From NCBI GenBank assembly GCA_050250755.1, contig JBFWOB010000011.1, forward strand, positions 71,530 to 135,529: a stretch of 64,000 bases of DNA. Direction: 5' to 3'. The stretch comes from Ga0077555 sp050250755 (GTDB lineage Bacteria > Pseudomonadota > Alphaproteobacteria > Rhizobiales > Hyphomicrobiaceae). Numbering within the stretch: the first letter of the stretch is position 1; every line of letters starts with the position of its first letter. Both the position numbers and the translations under genes were made by a program. Below the pieces are notes generated by a model. It was given only the letters and a program-made list of their open reading frames with translations, was not told the DNA's origin and searched no databases. This document shows positions 62,543 to 64,000 of this stretch, one piece after another.

Positions 62543-62726
62543 CGTGATCCCTTGTCTGCGCGTGCCGTTCGTTGCTCTGTGCTCGCACCCCAAATCCCGG
62601 AATGTGAGGGCAACAATAAGGTTCAGGATTAGCGGTGGCACGGTCGTGTTGCCACTGGCCCTTCCGCGGCGAGCCGCCTAGTCTTGTCCGGACACCTTTA
62701 GAACCCAATGCTCCGGGAGTCGTTCG

Positions 62727-63533
62727 ATGAACCTGCCGACCTACGAAATTTACGCCATCCGCTACGCCAAGCAGGACTTGCGAGACGAGGGGCATATGTT
62801 CCTCGGCGGCGAGCATGGCAAGATGGTGCAGGGCCTGGATTTCTTTACGTATGCGCTGAAGGGCAACGGGCGCAACTGGATCGTAGATACCGGCATGACG
62901 TCGGTGCAGTCGAAGCGCATGGGGCGCGATTACGATTTCATCTGCCGCCCGTCCGAGGCGCTTGCCGAGATCGGCATCGACGCTGGCTCCGAGCCCGACG
63001 TCATCCTCACCCACGCCCATTTCGATCACGTCGGCACGCTGGAAGACTACAAGAAGGCGCGCTTCCACATCCAGGACGAGGAGATGATCCACGTCACGGG
63101 CCGTGACATGACGATGAAGCCGTTTCGTGCGGCCTATCATCCCGACGACGTGAAGCAGCTCATCGACCTCGTCTATGCCGACCGCATGGTGTTCCACGAT
63201 GGCGATGTCGAGATCGCGCCGGGCATCGAATTCATCCTTGTAGGCGGCCATGCACGTGGGCAGGCCGTGCTTCGCGTGCACACCGAGCGCGGCTGGGTGG
63301 TTCTGGCGTCCGACGCGGTGCATGTCTACGACGAGACTGATTTCGAGCGCCCATTCGCCATCTTCTATGACCTTGCTGGCATGATCGATGGCTATCGGCG
63401 GATCAATCAGCTCGCGGGGCATCGCGATCTTCTCATCCCGGGCCACGACGCCCGCGTGACGAAGGCCTATCCCGCAGCCGGCGCAGGAATGGAAGGCCGC
63501 ATTCTGCGTCTCGATCAGCCGCCGCGCTGGTGA
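62727..63533 (+). CDS. N-acyl homoserine lactonase-like MBL-fold hydrolase
   Basis: A 268-residue metallo-beta-lactamase-fold enzyme: HAHFDH (His96, His98, Asp100, His101), GGHARGQ for the next histidine, ASDAVHVYDE for the bridging Asp and IPGHD for the last His. The arrangement matches the AiiA/AttM lactonase group, which open homoserine lactone rings and can quench quorum signals, but other lactones are possible. No quorum-sensing genes are nearby. Confidence 0.85.
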   Translation: MNLPTYEIYAIRYAKQDLRDEGHMFLGGEHGKMVQGLDFFTYALKGNGRNWIVDTGMTSVQSKRMGRDYDFICRPSEALAEIGIDAGSEPDVILTHAHFDHVGTLEDYKKARFHIQDEEMIHVTGRDMTMKPFRAAYHPDDVKQLIDLVYADRMVFHDGDVEIAPGIEFILVGGHARGQAVLRVHTERGWVVLASDAVHVYDETDFERPFAIFYDLAGMIDGYRRINQLAGHRDLLIPGHDARVTKAYPAAGAGMEGRILRLDQPPRW

Positions 63534-64000
63534 GGGAAGATCTGCGTTGGCGGGCCATCTGTTGGTATGGACGCGTGACGCTCACACAAGCGCCATGCCC
63601 GCGGCGGTGGGCACCCACGAGCGATTGACCTGGATTGGGCGCTCGTAGACCCCCGCCTTCGCGGGGGTGACGTCCTTGGGAGGTGGAGTTTGTCGATAAA
63701 TCCACCGTCGTGCCCGCAAGTGGGGGGCGGGCGGGCTCAGCATCACCACCCCGCCATCATACCCGCGAAGGTGTTGTGTCCCGGGTGATTGGATCGTGCG
63801 GGCGGTTTGTCAAAGGTTTCGGCGTCGGCGGCGGTCAGAGCAAGAATGCAGGTTGTTGCCTGAAGCAATGCGCGCGCGGGCGGTGAGTGTGTGCGTCGCC
63901 CGGTTCGATAGCAGAGCGGATCTCAATAAAGCTGCTGTTTGGGAACACCCGTAGGGCCCCGCCTTCGCGGGGGTGACGTCCTTGGGAGGTGGAGTTTGTC
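63534..64000. repeat. Intergenic region with repeated REP-like element
   Basis: A 44-base sequence beginning CCCCGCCTTCGCGGGGGTGA occurs at 63651-63694 and again, identical, at 63957-64000, where it continues past the edge. Its head is a near-perfect hairpin (ACCCCCGC-CTTC-GCGGGGGT at 63649-63668). Decayed relatives follow at about 63711 and 63754. No gene is seen; the sequence in between is not convincingly coding. Confidence 0.7.

Overview
The window is GC-rich chromosomal DNA of an alphaproteobacterium, most probably of the order Hyphomicrobiales (Rhizobiales). The evidence is the tolC - popZ (DUF2497) - valS block, the lysC - ptsP (EI-Ntr) pair, a PopZ-type polar organiser, a class II (B12) ribonucleotide reductase behind a GTTC-N7-GTTC SOS box, and two csbD genes behind GGAAC-N16-CGTT promoters of the alphaproteobacterial general stress sigma factor EcfG. 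I cannot name a genus. No prophage, transposase, CRISPR array or rRNA was seen; there is one tRNA (Asp-GTC, 40257-40333).

Layout. 1-4.5 kb: topoisomerase IV subunit parE among three unrelated HExxH metalloproteins. 4.5-7.8 kb: small membrane proteins, an alkyl-DNA repair protein, and a DUF1127-VOC pair divergent from a WYL (YafY) regulator with a doubled palindromic operator between them. 8-12 kb: lysC and ptsP. 12.6-18.6 kb, minus strand: SOS-linked nrdJ, quinone oxidoreductase, kdsD (LPS Kdo pathway) and a PfkB sugar kinase. 18.8-23.5 kb: a decayed OmpA-like gene, a MetE-like protein apparently without its zinc ligands, a Crp/Fnr regulator, csbD and small exported proteins. 23.6-31.8 kb: RNase R, DegP, nitrilase, DUF3237, cupin, M48 protease and a FemAB-like acyltransferase.

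31.9-39 kb resembles an acyl-CoA catabolic locus: amidohydrolase, DUF35 Zn-ribbon protein, a thiolase-fold protein with no nucleophilic Cys (Ltp2 aldolase-like), a metallophosphoesterase and a double-length type III CoA-transferase. 39-48 kb: dienelactone hydrolase, tRNA-Asp, an SDR without the YxxxK pair, an outer-membrane beta-barrel, a class III aminotransferase, a degenerate EAL protein and a HAD hydrolase. 48-52 kb: a hisC - prephenate/arogenate dehydrogenase - ChaC operon, then an orphan thiO. 52.5-58.6 kb: tolC, popZ, valS. 58.7-64 kb: CPBP protease, a SAF-domain oxidoreductase translationally coupled to a membrane protein, an FkbM methyltransferase, an MBL-fold lactonase-like enzyme, and a REP-like repeat that recurs at the window edge.

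Most of the window is housekeeping. The points most worth a second look are the regulatory sites (doubled WYL operator, SOS box on nrdJ, two EcfG promoters) and the recurrent loss of canonical active-site residues in otherwise intact enzymes (thiolase-like, SDR, EAL, MetE-like, first half of the CoA-transferase). Start codons were chosen by ribosome-binding site and family fit, and several differ from the longest possible reading frame.
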